64,000 nucleotides of DNA from Streptomyces sp. NBC_00091 (GCF_026343185.1 NZ_JAPEMA010000001.1:1178001-1242000); one strand, 5' to 3'. Shown: positions 18,001-27,235, numbered from the stretch's first letter. Notes: a model not told the origin generated them from the letters alone. Program-made: numbers and translations.

Positions 18001-21000
18001 GGGCCACGGCGTGTACGGGCTCACCCCCGGGCACATCCGGGTGCGGCCACTCAGCGACGAGCAGACCGCTCACGCCGCGCTGGTGTGCCCGGAGTGCGGC
18101 TGGACCCAGACCGTGCCGCCCGAGCGGGTGCCGGTGTGGCGGGGGCTGCCGTGTCCGCTCAAGGGGTGCGCCGGCGAGCTCGCCGTACCGTCTGCGCAGG
18201 CCGGCGGGCGAGCCGTTCGTGACTTCCGCCTCGACTACTATCGCCGCCTCTACCGGGAAGCGGGCCCGTACAGCGTGGTCTCGGCTGAGCACACCGGTGT
18301 GCTCAGCCGCAAGGAGCGCGAGGAGGTCGAGAAGGGCTTCCGCCAGGGGCTCCAGCACACCGACCCCAACGTGCTGTCCTGCACGCCCACACTGGAACTG
18401 GGCATCGACATCGGCCAGTTGGAGGCGGTCATCCTTGCCTCGCTGCCGCCGAGCACCGCCGGATACGTCCAGCGGGTCGGCCGCGCCGGGCGTTCGACGG
18501 GCAACGCCCTCATGGTGTCGCTAGCCGACACCAGTCCGCGCGCCCTCTACCACCTGGCCGAGCCGCGACAGTTGATCGCGGGTCGGATCCTGCCGCCGGG
18601 CTGCTTCCTGTCGGCGGGCGAGCTGCTGCGCCGCCAGTACACCGCGCACCTGATCGACCTGGCCGCCCGCGGCCGGCTGGAGGGTGTGCTGCCGCTGCCG
18701 GACCGGGTGACGGCCCTGTTCGGCCGGGTGGGCTGGCTGCGGCTGTTCGGGCAGGCCGTGACCGGCCGGATGGACCTGGTCGATGAGTTCCTGAAGCTGT
18801 TCCCCGAGATCGAGGGGGTTGCCGACTCAGGCGTCACCCGCGACACCCGGAAGGCGCTCCGCCGGTACGCCGCCGGTGGCCTGGCCGAGGAGTTGGCGAA
18901 GGCCGAGAATGCCTGGGAGGCCGAGCGGGCCGAGCTCGTGGACCGGCGGGCCATGATCAACGAGGCGGTCGACGCCCTCCACGAGAACGTGGAGGACGAA
19001 GCGCGGGAGAGGCGAAACCTCGCGCGCGACGCCGCCGCCGTCGCCAAGCGGTTGCAGGAGTTCGCCCAGGCCGGCGCCCAGGGGTTCCTGGTCGAGTGGG
19101 GTCTGCTGCCGAACTACAGCCTGGTGGAGGACGGAGTGCGGCTGGAAGCCGCGCTGACCCGCAAGGAACCCGCCCGGCGCACCCGTACGGCGGCGGGTGC
19201 CGCCGGCGGCTCCGGTGACGCGCCGAAGTCACAGTGGCGTACCGAGACCCGGCTGTACCAACGCCCTTCGGAATCGGCGCTCACCGAGCTGGCCCCCGGC
19301 AACTCGTACTACGTACGCGGCTACCGCCACGAGATCGACGGCTTCGACCTGGGGCCGCGGCCCAAGGAGGGCGAGACGGGCAGCGAGGAGGATTCTCGCT
19401 CGGCGCTGCTCACCTGGCGGGTCTGCCAGGAGTGCGGGTACGTCCGCACGCGCGGTGCCGAGACCGACACCTCTCCCTGCCCCCGCTGCGTCGGCCCGGG
19501 TATCGGCGGGCGGTCCGCGCTCCACACGGTGATCGTCCCCCACAAGGTCACGTCCCGGGACAAGCGGGACGACTCGCGGATCATCGACGACCACGACTCC
19601 CGCACCCAGCGGCACTACACGACGACCACGGCCGTCGACATCGCACCGTCCGCGATCAAGGACAGCTGGCGGCATTCCGGGACGACCTTCGGCGTCGACC
19701 ACGTGCGCGAAGCGGTCATCCGCCGGTTCAACCTCGGCCCGGCCAAGCACAACCGCCGGCCCGACACCTTCTTCGCCGGTGAGCAGGTCGCCCTCACTCC
19801 CTTCGTCGTCTGCCCCCTGTGCGGCGGGGCCACCGACCGCGAGCCGGGGCACGGCCCCGTGCAGGAGGAGCTGACGGAGTCGCTGGCCAACAGGCCCGAG
19901 CTGGCGCACCACCGGCCGTGGTGCACCACCCGCCGCCGGGACCGGCCAGTGCAGTCCGAGGACCGTCGGGTCATCACCGCCACCGAACACAAGACGGAGG
20001 CACTGCGCATCCTTCTACAGGCCGCGACGCTCCACGTCCCCGAGCGGCTCGCGTCGTTCTCCGCGGCCCTGCACCTGGGCCTCGCCCTGCGGTACGGCGG
20101 CGACCCCGCCCACATCCGCTCCACCCCGAGCAGCGAGCCGGACCGGGAGACCGGGCTGACCCGGCACTACCTGGTGCTGTACGACGCCCTGCCGGGCGGG
20201 ACCGGATACTTGCAGCGGCTCGTCGAGGGCGAGAACGGCGAGGAGTTCAGGGCAGTACTGGCGGCTGCCCAGGCGTATCTGCGCGACTGCCCCTGCAAGG
20301 ACGGCCGGCGTCGCGCCTGTCACTTGTGCCTGCTGGGCTACGCCCCGGAGCGCGAGTACCCGCTGCTCGACCGGCAAGAAGCCCTCTGGATGCTCGACGA
20401 CACCCTCGGCGAGGACGGGTCCAGCCGGTGGGCGGTCAAGGAAGTACGCAAGGACGAGGAGCGGCGGGCCGAAGCGGACCGGGAACGTTTCGCGGCTCAG
20501 GCCCAGAGCGATCTGGAGCGGCGCTTCATCGAGTGCTTCGACCGCTGGCTCGCGCTCCCGGCCAACCGGGCCGACGTCGTGCACGAGCAGACGCCGACGG
20601 GACGCCAGGGCAAGCAGTTCAGCCTGCGCCGGCGCGACGGCTCCCCGATCAGGTGGGAGTCGGTCGCGCAGAAGCCCTTGCACGAGCACGGCACCGTGCC
20701 CGATCTGCTGCTGCGCCCCGTCGCGGGCGAAACGACGAGTGACGGAGCGCCGCCGTTGTCCGTCGCGATCTACCTGGACGGCTATCGCTGGCATGCCTCG
20801 GCCGCCACGAACCGGATCGCCGGGGACGCGGCCAAGCGGGCCCGGCTACGCGCCGACGGAACCCTCGTCTGGCAGATCACCTGGGACGACGTCATGGCCT
20901 GGGAGCGGGAGCTGAGGGCCTCCGACGCGCGGGGCGCGGCGGAGGCGGACGAGGCGGGGAAGGCACTCGCTCCCGCCCTGGCCGGCCCTTCGGCACAGGC

Positions 21001-22090
21001 GGCCTGGCCTCCGTACGCGGTGGACGGGGACAAGAGCCCCGGCGGCGCGGCTCGGATCACCTGGGAGGGGAAGGGACAGGACCCGGCGGAGATCGACCGG
21101 ATGTTCGCGGGCGCCATCCCTTCACTTCTCGGCTTCCTGGCCGATCCGGCGCTCGGCCGATGGCAGGCACTGGCCCAGCAGTGTGTGGGCGGGTTGCTGA
21201 AACTCGCGAGCAAGGAAGACGCCGCCAAGGCAGACCCCTCTGCGGCCGTGTCGTGGATCGAGGCTGCCCTGCGGGGCGAGGACCGGCCCTCGGTGAGCGG
21301 CGCGGGCCTGCACCTCTTCAGGGTGAGCGACGCCTCCGGGCTTCCGCTGGTCCTCGTCGTGGACACGACTGGCAGGGGCCAGCGGTGGAGTGCCCTGACC
21401 GTTCTGGACGACCGGCCTGAGGCCGTCCAAGGTGACGGGCCCTCGCACCGGAGGCGGTGGAAGGCCTGGCTGTGCTGGGGGAACGTCCTCCAGTTCCTCG
21501 ACCCGACGGGCGCCGGCCGCGCCGACGGCCTCCAGTTGGCCCGGAGCGGACTGGACGCCTTCGACGCGGGGCTGCTCGCCGCCACGGCCGTCCGGTCCGG
21601 CGGTCTGCTGCCTGCGCTGCGCGAAGACCTGCCCGGTACCGGCTTCCTGGCCTCCGTGCCGGCGCAGGACCAGGTACGGGAGCAGGCCGAGGACGCCCCC
21701 GGGCACCTCGCCACTCCGGCTGCCGTCTCCGGGGAGTCCCGGACGGCCATGGAGCAGGCTGCGTGGAAGCTTGTGTTCGAAGAACTGGCCTTCGCGGGTG
21801 ATCCGGCGGTCATCGCGCTGGCCGAGGGGCTCGCGGCGCACGGAGACATCGTGCCCGCCACTGCGGGCTGGGACGTCATGGGCATCCCCCGCCCGCTCGA
21901 ACTGGCCTGGCCCGACCACAAGATCGCCGTCGTCCTGGCCGAGGACGCTGCCGACAGCGGCTACATGTCCCAGTGCCTGGAAGCGGGTTGGCACGTTCGC
22001 GCCCCTGACGGCTGGGATGAGGAAGAGCTCGTGGCACTGCTGCGCGAGAGGCAGCAGTCCGCGGCGGGAGAGGGAGGGGACCGGGGATGA
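15002..22090 (+). CDS. Giant DEAD/DEAH helicase with DUF1998 and C-terminal nuclease-like domain (DruE/DrmAB-like)
   Basis: The 2362-residue protein has Walker A TGTGSGKTE (K109), motif II DEFH (231-234) and motif VI QRVGRAGR (1157-1164). Cys-pair zinc motifs fall near 505, 634, 1028, 1477 and 1603. A DUF1998 region follows, with YDALPGGTGYLQRL and the Cys cluster CPCKDGRRRACHLCL near 1763. Druantia DruE is a protein of about 2000 residues with helicase plus DUF1998; in DISARM these are separate DrmA and DrmB. Residues about 1838-1975 resemble Vsr/DUF559-type nucleases: PDLLL (1900), YLDGYRWH (D1926, H1931) and a following GTLVWQITWDD. The family usually lacks such a tail. It probably unwinds and cuts foreign DNA. 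It overlaps the next gene (ATGA). Confidence 0.85.
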   Translation: MRPTLAAQALRDTTVEYLTTTFALAEPETQRALTDFLTDPADGLFRGPYLRIRRPFRTAEGDWQQHLDWWQGGDFRPYAHQAEAFARLTTKGGHVPQPTLITTGTGSGKTESFLLPVIDHCRRAKAAGKPGVKAVLLYPMNALAGDQAGRLGDLLEKDERLADVTAGLYIGEASSTKNGSPYGRVMVERAEIRRNPPDILITNYKMLDLLLQRQQDAPLWADADVAYIVIDEFHTYDGAQGTDVAMLLRRLGAVLGAAEEGRPLGSICPVATSATLGEAAVKDKQVVGGAGPRAMLDVASQVFGVRFPDDAVIGEDRRDLNAFLRPADLTLPLPSPAELAALPDPAASPDGLDAIAKAVLGCDTSDPRELGRRLLAHPLTHELLARDVDQPLTAVEILGAFPASSAWRVAATQDPETAAKALARFVALISVSRDPGAPADRERPLLLVETHLWVRSLSRVLRFVAPRPVFSWSDTDQAAAHAVASAAQEERRRSVARSGRLPSAYCRHCGRSGWSAICPERNPMSLESAPDHIYRQSVGSGKARVRALIAATPAEAAEQARQALARSTRRGRRSATREASVLVLEDSGEALRRIDPDEVFRADGSIAEAPENGVFVKVWYDTPDQDEYARQDRCPACGQAQGIRFLGAGVAPLASVAVTQLFTGGELPKKDEEGRDRRRTLIFNDSVQDAAHRAGFVSSRAWKFSLRSLVHEQLEERTAQVPEFAADGVPLNELIAALVRRASVDQEKLLSSVVPPDLHDVDRVKRLLAGKKRLPAGTWDLVGERLAFNTLLEFGLNSRLGRTLELTRTVAAEVRLADPDLAAQTAESLYEVHLGRQLPVDAEDEPQAEADEGVAPAPKPTLPPTGPERRRRFEGFVRGLLEHVRVSGGVQHHWLDAFIENEGRSRYSIWTGRPEGMQAFGRNSDAPAFVLVGARSGRSDFDRVDTKESWYTDFAERCLGMDRDLAAGYLAELLPLLAGKEIGALAYRRTGENKAGANNRGHGVYGLTPGHIRVRPLSDEQTAHAALVCPECGWTQTVPPERVPVWRGLPCPLKGCAGELAVPSAQAGGRAVRDFRLDYYRRLYREAGPYSVVSAEHTGVLSRKEREEVEKGFRQGLQHTDPNVLSCTPTLELGIDIGQLEAVILASLPPSTAGYVQRVGRAGRSTGNALMVSLADTSPRALYHLAEPRQLIAGRILPPGCFLSAGELLRRQYTAHLIDLAARGRLEGVLPLPDRVTALFGRVGWLRLFGQAVTGRMDLVDEFLKLFPEIEGVADSGVTRDTRKALRRYAAGGLAEELAKAENAWEAERAELVDRRAMINEAVDALHENVEDEARERRNLARDAAAVAKRLQEFAQAGAQGFLVEWGLLPNYSLVEDGVRLEAALTRKEPARRTRTAAGAAGGSGDAPKSQWRTETRLYQRPSESALTELAPGNSYYVRGYRHEIDGFDLGPRPKEGETGSEEDSRSALLTWRVCQECGYVRTRGAETDTSPCPRCVGPGIGGRSALHTVIVPHKVTSRDKRDDSRIIDDHDSRTQRHYTTTTAVDIAPSAIKDSWRHSGTTFGVDHVREAVIRRFNLGPAKHNRRPDTFFAGEQVALTPFVVCPLCGGATDREPGHGPVQEELTESLANRPELAHHRPWCTTRRRDRPVQSEDRRVITATEHKTEALRILLQAATLHVPERLASFSAALHLGLALRYGGDPAHIRSTPSSEPDRETGLTRHYLVLYDALPGGTGYLQRLVEGENGEEFRAVLAAAQAYLRDCPCKDGRRRACHLCLLGYAPEREYPLLDRQEALWMLDDTLGEDGSSRWAVKEVRKDEERRAEADRERFAAQAQSDLERRFIECFDRWLALPANRADVVHEQTPTGRQGKQFSLRRRDGSPIRWESVAQKPLHEHGTVPDLLLRPVAGETTSDGAPPLSVAIYLDGYRWHASAATNRIAGDAAKRARLRADGTLVWQITWDDVMAWERELRASDARGAAEADEAGKALAPALAGPSAQAAWPPYAVDGDKSPGGAARITWEGKGQDPAEIDRMFAGAIPSLLGFLADPALGRWQALAQQCVGGLLKLASKEDAAKADPSAAVSWIEAALRGEDRPSVSGAGLHLFRVSDASGLPLVLVVDTTGRGQRWSALTVLDDRPEAVQGDGPSHRRRWKAWLCWGNVLQFLDPTGAGRADGLQLARSGLDAFDAGLLAATAVRSGGLLPALREDLPGTGFLASVPAQDQVREQAEDAPGHLATPAAVSGESRTAMEQAAWKLVFEELAFAGDPAVIALAEGLAAHGDIVPATAGWDVMGIPRPLELAWPDHKIAVVLAEDAADSGYMSQCLEAGWHVRAPDGWDEEELVALLRERQQSAAGEGGDRG

Positions 22091-24462
22091 GTGCCGTAAG
22101 GACGCGCGTCGCTGTCGCACCGCAGGCCAACGAGGACATCCGACGCCTCGATTCGGGGACCAAGGACGCGGTCGGCGAGTTCGTCCGCCGGCTGCGCGCC
22201 GACCGGTCCAACCGCGCCCTGCGGCTCACGCCTCTGCGCGCCGCCGGTGACAACGGCAGGCTGTTCCTCGCCGCGCTCGACGGCAACAGGATGGGGTTGC
22301 TGCTGGAGACCGAGGAGAACCGCTTCAATCTGCTGGCCGTCCGGGTCGGCCCCTCGGCCCGGGACGAGCTCGCCCGGCTGACTGTCGAGATCAACTCTGT
22401 CTCAGGTGGCGTGGAACTCGTCGACCAGAGCGAGGTCAGCGCGAATGTCGTGGCCCTGCCCGCACGGGAGAGCGAGGCATCGGCCCCGCGGGTGACGGAG
22501 CCGGCCGAATCCGCCGGAGACCTCCCCGTACTTGCCCATGAAGATCCGCCGCGTTCCCTCCCCGTCCCCCTCTTCGCCCGTTACGAGGACGAGGAACTGA
22601 TCGGACTCGGGGTGATCGCTTCCCTGCTGCCCGCCCTGCGCCGAATCACGGACACCCGGCAGCTGAACGCACTGCTCGGTCACAATCTGCCAGGGCTCAC
22701 CCGGGACGTCCTGCTGGCCCTGCATGACGGGAGGGAGCCGCACGAAGTCCGCCGGTTCATCACGAGCCAGTGGCAGGCCGACGAGGCGGTCGACCCCCAT
22801 GACTGGGCCACGGCGGCCCGTCGGCCCGTTTCCCAGGCCAGCACCGAGGACGCCGCGGTACTCGATGCGCTCGGCGACAGCTTCGACGCGTGGCGGTTGT
22901 TCCTCCACCCCGAGCAACAGCGCCTGGCCACCACCACCTTCAAAGGTTCGGCAAAGGTCACCGGCGGTCCGGGCACAGGCAAGACCGTCGTGGCCCTGCA
23001 CCGGGTTCGCCACCTCGTAGCGCAGCTGCCACCGGGGCATACCCGTCCCGTGCTGCTGACGACCTACAACACGAACCTCGCCGCCGACCTCAAGGAACGG
23101 CTCCACCGGCTCGGCGGCGACGAGCTCGTCCGCCGGGTGGACGTCAAGTCCGTGGACCAACTGGCCCGGGAGGTGGTCCAGGAGCACCCACATGCGGTGC
23201 TCGGGACGCCTGTCGAGGACGAGGAGGCCATGAACCTCTGGCACACCATCTGTGCGGAGGAGGGGGTTTTCGACTACGACGCGGAGTTCCTCGACTCGGA
23301 GTTCAAGCACGTCATCCTTGCGCAGGGGCTCGGCAACATGGAGATGTACCTGCGGACCGAGCGCAAGGGCCGGGGCATCCTCCAGCGACCCGCGCGCCGA
23401 CAGGTGTGGTCCCTGGTCGAGGCGTATCGCGCGAGCCTGTCCCGGCATCCCCGGAAGACGACGTACGCACTGATCTCGGACGAGGCCGCCCGGATCGAGG
23501 CACATCGGATGGCCAGGGCCACCGAGCAGGCACGCTACAAGGCGGAACACGGTGGACTCGATCTGATCCACCGTGAGGCGGGCAGCGGAATGTGGCTGAG
23601 GCCCCGCTACCAGCACGTCGTCATCGACGAGGCGCAGGACCTGTCCGCCTCGCATTGGCGGATGCTCCGCGCGATGGTCGCGCCCGGGCCGGACGACATC
23701 TTCCTCGTGGGGGATGCACACCAGCGCATCTACTCCCACCAGGTGGTGCTCGGCAGGCTCGGCATCAGCACACCGGGCCGGGCCTCGCGCCGCCTGACGC
23801 TCAACTACCGCACCACTCGGGAGATCCTGGGCAGTGCGCACGGCCTGGTCCACGGCGAGGCCTTCGACGACCTGGACGACGGGGCGGACACACTCGACGG
23901 CTACCGGTCCGTGCTGACCGGATTGGCACCCCAGTACTGGCGGGCGCCCGACTGGCAGACGGAGATGCGCGCCGTCGCCGCCTTGATCAAGGAGCGCCAC
24001 GACCGGTACGGCACGCCGTACGCGGCGATGGCCGTGAGCGTGCCGGACAAAGCGTCGGTGACCCAGCTCGCTTACACCCTGGCGTGTGAGCCGTTCCTCA
24101 TCCCCGCCGCCGAGATCGGCAAGGACGGCCCCAGGGACACCGATACGGTCCGCATCGGCACGATGCACCGTTTCAAGGGGCTCGAATTCCAGCGGGTCTT
24201 CCTCGCGGGCGTCAGCGAGGGCCAGGTGCCGCACCAGCGGATCGAGGCGTACCGGATGGCCAGTCCCGACCGCTACCGCCAGGAACAGCAGAGGGCGCGC
24301 TCCCTGCTCTTCGTCGCGGCCACCCGGGCCCGGGACGAACTCGTCGTCACCTGGAACGGCAAGGCCAGCCGATTCCTGCCCGAACGCGCTGATCAGGACG
24401 CCGGAAACGCCGTTGAACTCCTGTCCGGAGACGGCCCACCGTCCGGTTCGGCCGCCGCGTGA
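22087..24462 (+). CDS. UvrD/Rep-type helicase with RelE/ParE-like N-terminal domain
   Basis: The 791-residue protein has an N-terminal region of about 115 residues (VAPQANEDIRRLDSGTKDAV to FNLLAVRVGP) with the strand-helix pattern of RelE/ParE toxins. An SF1 helicase follows: GGPGTGKT (293-300), DEAQD (514-518), LNYRTTREI (motif IV), GTMHRFKGLEFQRV (motif V) and VAATRARDELVV (motif VI). It should move on single-stranded DNA with ATP. The ATG overlaps the giant helicase stop, so the two products are co-translated and may act in one complex. No nuclease motif is seen. The RelE-like part may be a structural or binding domain rather than a toxin. Confidence 0.85.
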   Translation: MSAVRTRVAVAPQANEDIRRLDSGTKDAVGEFVRRLRADRSNRALRLTPLRAAGDNGRLFLAALDGNRMGLLLETEENRFNLLAVRVGPSARDELARLTVEINSVSGGVELVDQSEVSANVVALPARESEASAPRVTEPAESAGDLPVLAHEDPPRSLPVPLFARYEDEELIGLGVIASLLPALRRITDTRQLNALLGHNLPGLTRDVLLALHDGREPHEVRRFITSQWQADEAVDPHDWATAARRPVSQASTEDAAVLDALGDSFDAWRLFLHPEQQRLATTTFKGSAKVTGGPGTGKTVVALHRVRHLVAQLPPGHTRPVLLTTYNTNLAADLKERLHRLGGDELVRRVDVKSVDQLAREVVQEHPHAVLGTPVEDEEAMNLWHTICAEEGVFDYDAEFLDSEFKHVILAQGLGNMEMYLRTERKGRGILQRPARRQVWSLVEAYRASLSRHPRKTTYALISDEAARIEAHRMARATEQARYKAEHGGLDLIHREAGSGMWLRPRYQHVVIDEAQDLSASHWRMLRAMVAPGPDDIFLVGDAHQRIYSHQVVLGRLGISTPGRASRRLTLNYRTTREILGSAHGLVHGEAFDDLDDGADTLDGYRSVLTGLAPQYWRAPDWQTEMRAVAALIKERHDRYGTPYAAMAVSVPDKASVTQLAYTLACEPFLIPAAEIGKDGPRDTDTVRIGTMHRFKGLEFQRVFLAGVSEGQVPHQRIEAYRMASPDRYRQEQQRARSLLFVAATRARDELVVTWNGKASRFLPERADQDAGNAVELLSGDGPPSGSAAA

Positions 24463-24500
24463 GATCCGGTAGGCGTGCACCACTGTGAGCCTGTGACATC

Positions 24501-24519
24501 CGGAACCGCAACGGTTCCG
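24501..24519. repeat. Short perfect hairpin after the helicase operon
   Basis: CGGAACCG (24501-24508) and CGGTTCCG (24512-24519) pair perfectly around CAA. It lies 39 bases after the UvrD-like stop and 115 bases before the GIY-YIG gene. It may be a terminator without T-tract or an operator for the next gene. The remaining gap sequence is unremarkable. Confidence 0.45.
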
Positions 24520-24634
24520 AGCACAAAGCCAGTGTGGGGCTGATTGTCAGTCGTCTTCGCTACGGTTGCGCCGTTCATCGCGACGGCTCGGGCTGCTGGA
24601 CCACCCGCCGCATTTGCAGAAGGAGCAAGCGACC

Positions 24635-27196
24635 GTGACTCGTTCGGAAACACCCTTGTCGGAATCGCGCGGTCAATGGATCAGGGACATCTGCGAGGGC
24701 CTGGGCGGCCTGTTCCAACGCAGTGGAGCGCTAGGCGTCGGGCGGATCTCCGACGAGCTGGGTGACCCGAACCTGTTACGCGCATTGCTGATCATGCGTA
24801 TCGCCGTCCTCCAAGGCCGTGGGCGGCCGGCATTGGAGTCGCTCACACCGCTCATCGGCTCACCCATGTTCACCAGCCCTGAGCCTTCACCGGACGAGCT
24901 CTCCGAGTTGGTGAAGAATGTCCACCGGCGTATGGAGCAGGACGGGGTGGCCGGCTGGGTGCTCCTGCTCGGTCTAGGTCTACGCGTTGAGAGTCCGGAG
25001 AACACCTACCGCCTGCTGCTCTGCGCCTGGGCAGGCCAACGGGCCGGGATGGCCTCCGAAAGCCAGGTCAGGAGAGAGCTGAAGAGGTACTGGGCACTGG
25101 AGGATCTTGAGACCGCCGACCTCGCCGCACCTCACTCGCTCGCTCCTCTGCCGGCCTACTTGGACATCCACTCAAAACTTCGGGTGCACTCCAACTCCGA
25201 CCATCAGGCCGCGAATTTTGTGGCACTCAGTCTGATCAAGACAGGTGCCACGTTCCATGACCGTTGGCTGAATGGGTTCCCCGCTTACAAGGCTGACCAC
25301 TTGAGGCTACTCGGCTCGGACAAGGCACAGTGCGATGGGTCCCTCGCCTACCTGCGCACGGTGATCGAACGCCTGGATTCAGACCACGAACTCCGGCCGA
25401 TCGCTCTCCGCGCCGTTGTGTTGGTGGAGGAGCAGCTCGCTCATGTCTCTGCGGCCATCGAGTCTCTGGGTCCCACCGAGCAAGATCTTCTACGGCCTCG
25501 CAGTGCGGAGCAGTCCTTCCGTGACGGCTGTGTACTCACCTTCCTGAACTGGTCGCTCGACCGTGAGGCCCACACTCATCACCCCGACCTCCAGGCGGTT
25601 CACGGCACCTGGGGACCGGTCCCATGGTGGAGTCTCACCGCCCGGCACTCCGACGAGGTGGAGGCGACCATAGCGTCGAGAGACGAGGGGGTGCTCCCCC
25701 TAAGCATCGAAATGGATCCTGCAGAGCCAACTCTGCTCACGCTGGTCTGCCGGAAGCCCAGAACGGAAACGCCCGGCTTGCTCGCACAATTCGTGTTCGA
25801 CCTTGCCAACCCGGTCCACGCGTGCGAACTACTGTTGCTCAGTCGGCGCGATGGCGTTCCGGTCGATCTCTACGTCGAATCGGGCGACGAATGGGATCAC
25901 GACGAAGACCACGTGGGGACGCTGTACGCGCCGATAGGCCCAGAGCTCGCACAATTCATCACCGAGATCGCCACCGAGGCCTTGGCACAGATGGTGCCGA
26001 CCAGCCGCAGCCAGGGGTACGACATCCACGAAGGCATCCCAGCACTCACGGAAGCCCTGCAACGCACGGGCCGCGGGCTTGTCGGGAACTACTCGGCGCC
26101 GCACCGCATCGCAGTGGCCTCGTATCAGGGCAAGGCAGGAGCGCTTCGGTCGCTGAACACCGACCCGCCTGTGTCCATGGACGGGTTTACCCGGCACAAG
26201 AGGAAGGGGACCCCGAGTCGAGGAGATGAGGCAGCAGCGAGGACGCTCGGGACGGCTCCGCGGGAGATTGGCTTCGTCTACGTTCAACGTAACCCCGCCT
26301 TTCCTGACATGCTCAAGATCGGCTATACCGAGCAGCTTGCAGAAGACCGGGCGAGAGCCCTCTCGGACACGTCGGTTCCCTACCCGTTCGAGGTGCTGTT
26401 CAGGGTCACGACCGCCCGGGCCCCCGAGGTCGAGCGCGCAGTGCACCGCCTCCTGGCGGGTCACAGGGTCTCCGCCAACCGGGAGTTCTTCCGCGTCTCC
26501 CTGGATGTTGCCAAGAGAGCGATCCATCATTGCCAGCAAGTCGTGACCGGCATTCGCACGTGGGGGTCGCTGCCCGCCGTCCACCGGCTGCGGGCCGGCG
26601 ATCGTGTTGCCCTACCCCTCCAGGCCGGCCAGGTCTTCGCACTCACAGCCCGGCCTGACTTCTTCAGCGATTCCGCCGACGTACTCGACCTCTGGCAGGC
26701 ACATTCGGACGACGACCTACTGGAGATCCACGCAACGCACGATCCCGGCCACGTGGCAGGGCTCAGTGACAACGACCCGGGCGGAGAAACGGATCCGGTA
26801 CCGTTCCTCGACCGCGAGGGAACCGCCCACAACCGCATACTCATGGGTCGAGAGCGCCTGGTCGCTGGAGACAGGCTGGTCTGGCTGTCGGATCGGGAGG
26901 GGCCGGACAACTGTCGGAGTGTCGTATTCGAAGCTGACGGCTTCTGCCAGGTGACGTACCGAACTTCGTCACCGCAGTTCCATTCATCGGGCATGCCGCT
27001 CCTTCTGAACGCCTTGGAAGTGGACCCCACTCCTGCGATGGGTGAGCACGTGCGGGCAGCGCTCGCTCTGCCCGCACCGCGCACCTGGGCACCCAGGTCT
27101 CCACAACCCGACGAGGAATGGGCCGGGTACGCGACACACCCTCAGCCTCCTGAGTACTGGATGCCGCAGCTCGAACAGCGGCGGCGAACCCACTGA
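24635..27196 (+). CDS. GIY-YIG (T5orf172-type) nuclease-like protein with long unknown N-terminus
   Basis: An 853-residue protein. Residues about 543-640 fit the T5orf172 branch of the GIY-YIG nucleases. GFVYV (546-550) stands for GIY and LKIGYT for YIG; an Arg in RARALSDTSVPYPFEVLF, the Glu in EVERAVH and the end REFFRV follow. These are the expected catalytic positions. The first 540 residues match nothing I recognise; the last 200 contain a TAHNRILMGRERL segment. GTG 24635 is chosen because AGGAGC lies 8 bases upstream. Base composition is lower in GC than its neighbours, like the methyltransferase specificity part. It may be the effector nuclease of the cluster. Confidence 0.7.
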   Translation: MTRSETPLSESRGQWIRDICEGLGGLFQRSGALGVGRISDELGDPNLLRALLIMRIAVLQGRGRPALESLTPLIGSPMFTSPEPSPDELSELVKNVHRRMEQDGVAGWVLLLGLGLRVESPENTYRLLLCAWAGQRAGMASESQVRRELKRYWALEDLETADLAAPHSLAPLPAYLDIHSKLRVHSNSDHQAANFVALSLIKTGATFHDRWLNGFPAYKADHLRLLGSDKAQCDGSLAYLRTVIERLDSDHELRPIALRAVVLVEEQLAHVSAAIESLGPTEQDLLRPRSAEQSFRDGCVLTFLNWSLDREAHTHHPDLQAVHGTWGPVPWWSLTARHSDEVEATIASRDEGVLPLSIEMDPAEPTLLTLVCRKPRTETPGLLAQFVFDLANPVHACELLLLSRRDGVPVDLYVESGDEWDHDEDHVGTLYAPIGPELAQFITEIATEALAQMVPTSRSQGYDIHEGIPALTEALQRTGRGLVGNYSAPHRIAVASYQGKAGALRSLNTDPPVSMDGFTRHKRKGTPSRGDEAAARTLGTAPREIGFVYVQRNPAFPDMLKIGYTEQLAEDRARALSDTSVPYPFEVLFRVTTARAPEVERAVHRLLAGHRVSANREFFRVSLDVAKRAIHHCQQVVTGIRTWGSLPAVHRLRAGDRVALPLQAGQVFALTARPDFFSDSADVLDLWQAHSDDDLLEIHATHDPGHVAGLSDNDPGGETDPVPFLDREGTAHNRILMGRERLVAGDRLVWLSDREGPDNCRSVVFEADGFCQVTYRTSSPQFHSSGMPLLLNALEVDPTPAMGEHVRAALALPAPRTWAPRSPQPDEEWAGYATHPQPPEYWMPQLEQRRRTH

Positions 27197-27235
27197 ACAG
27201 TCAGGGTCAGCGTGGACGGCACCTGCCCCACCCTC

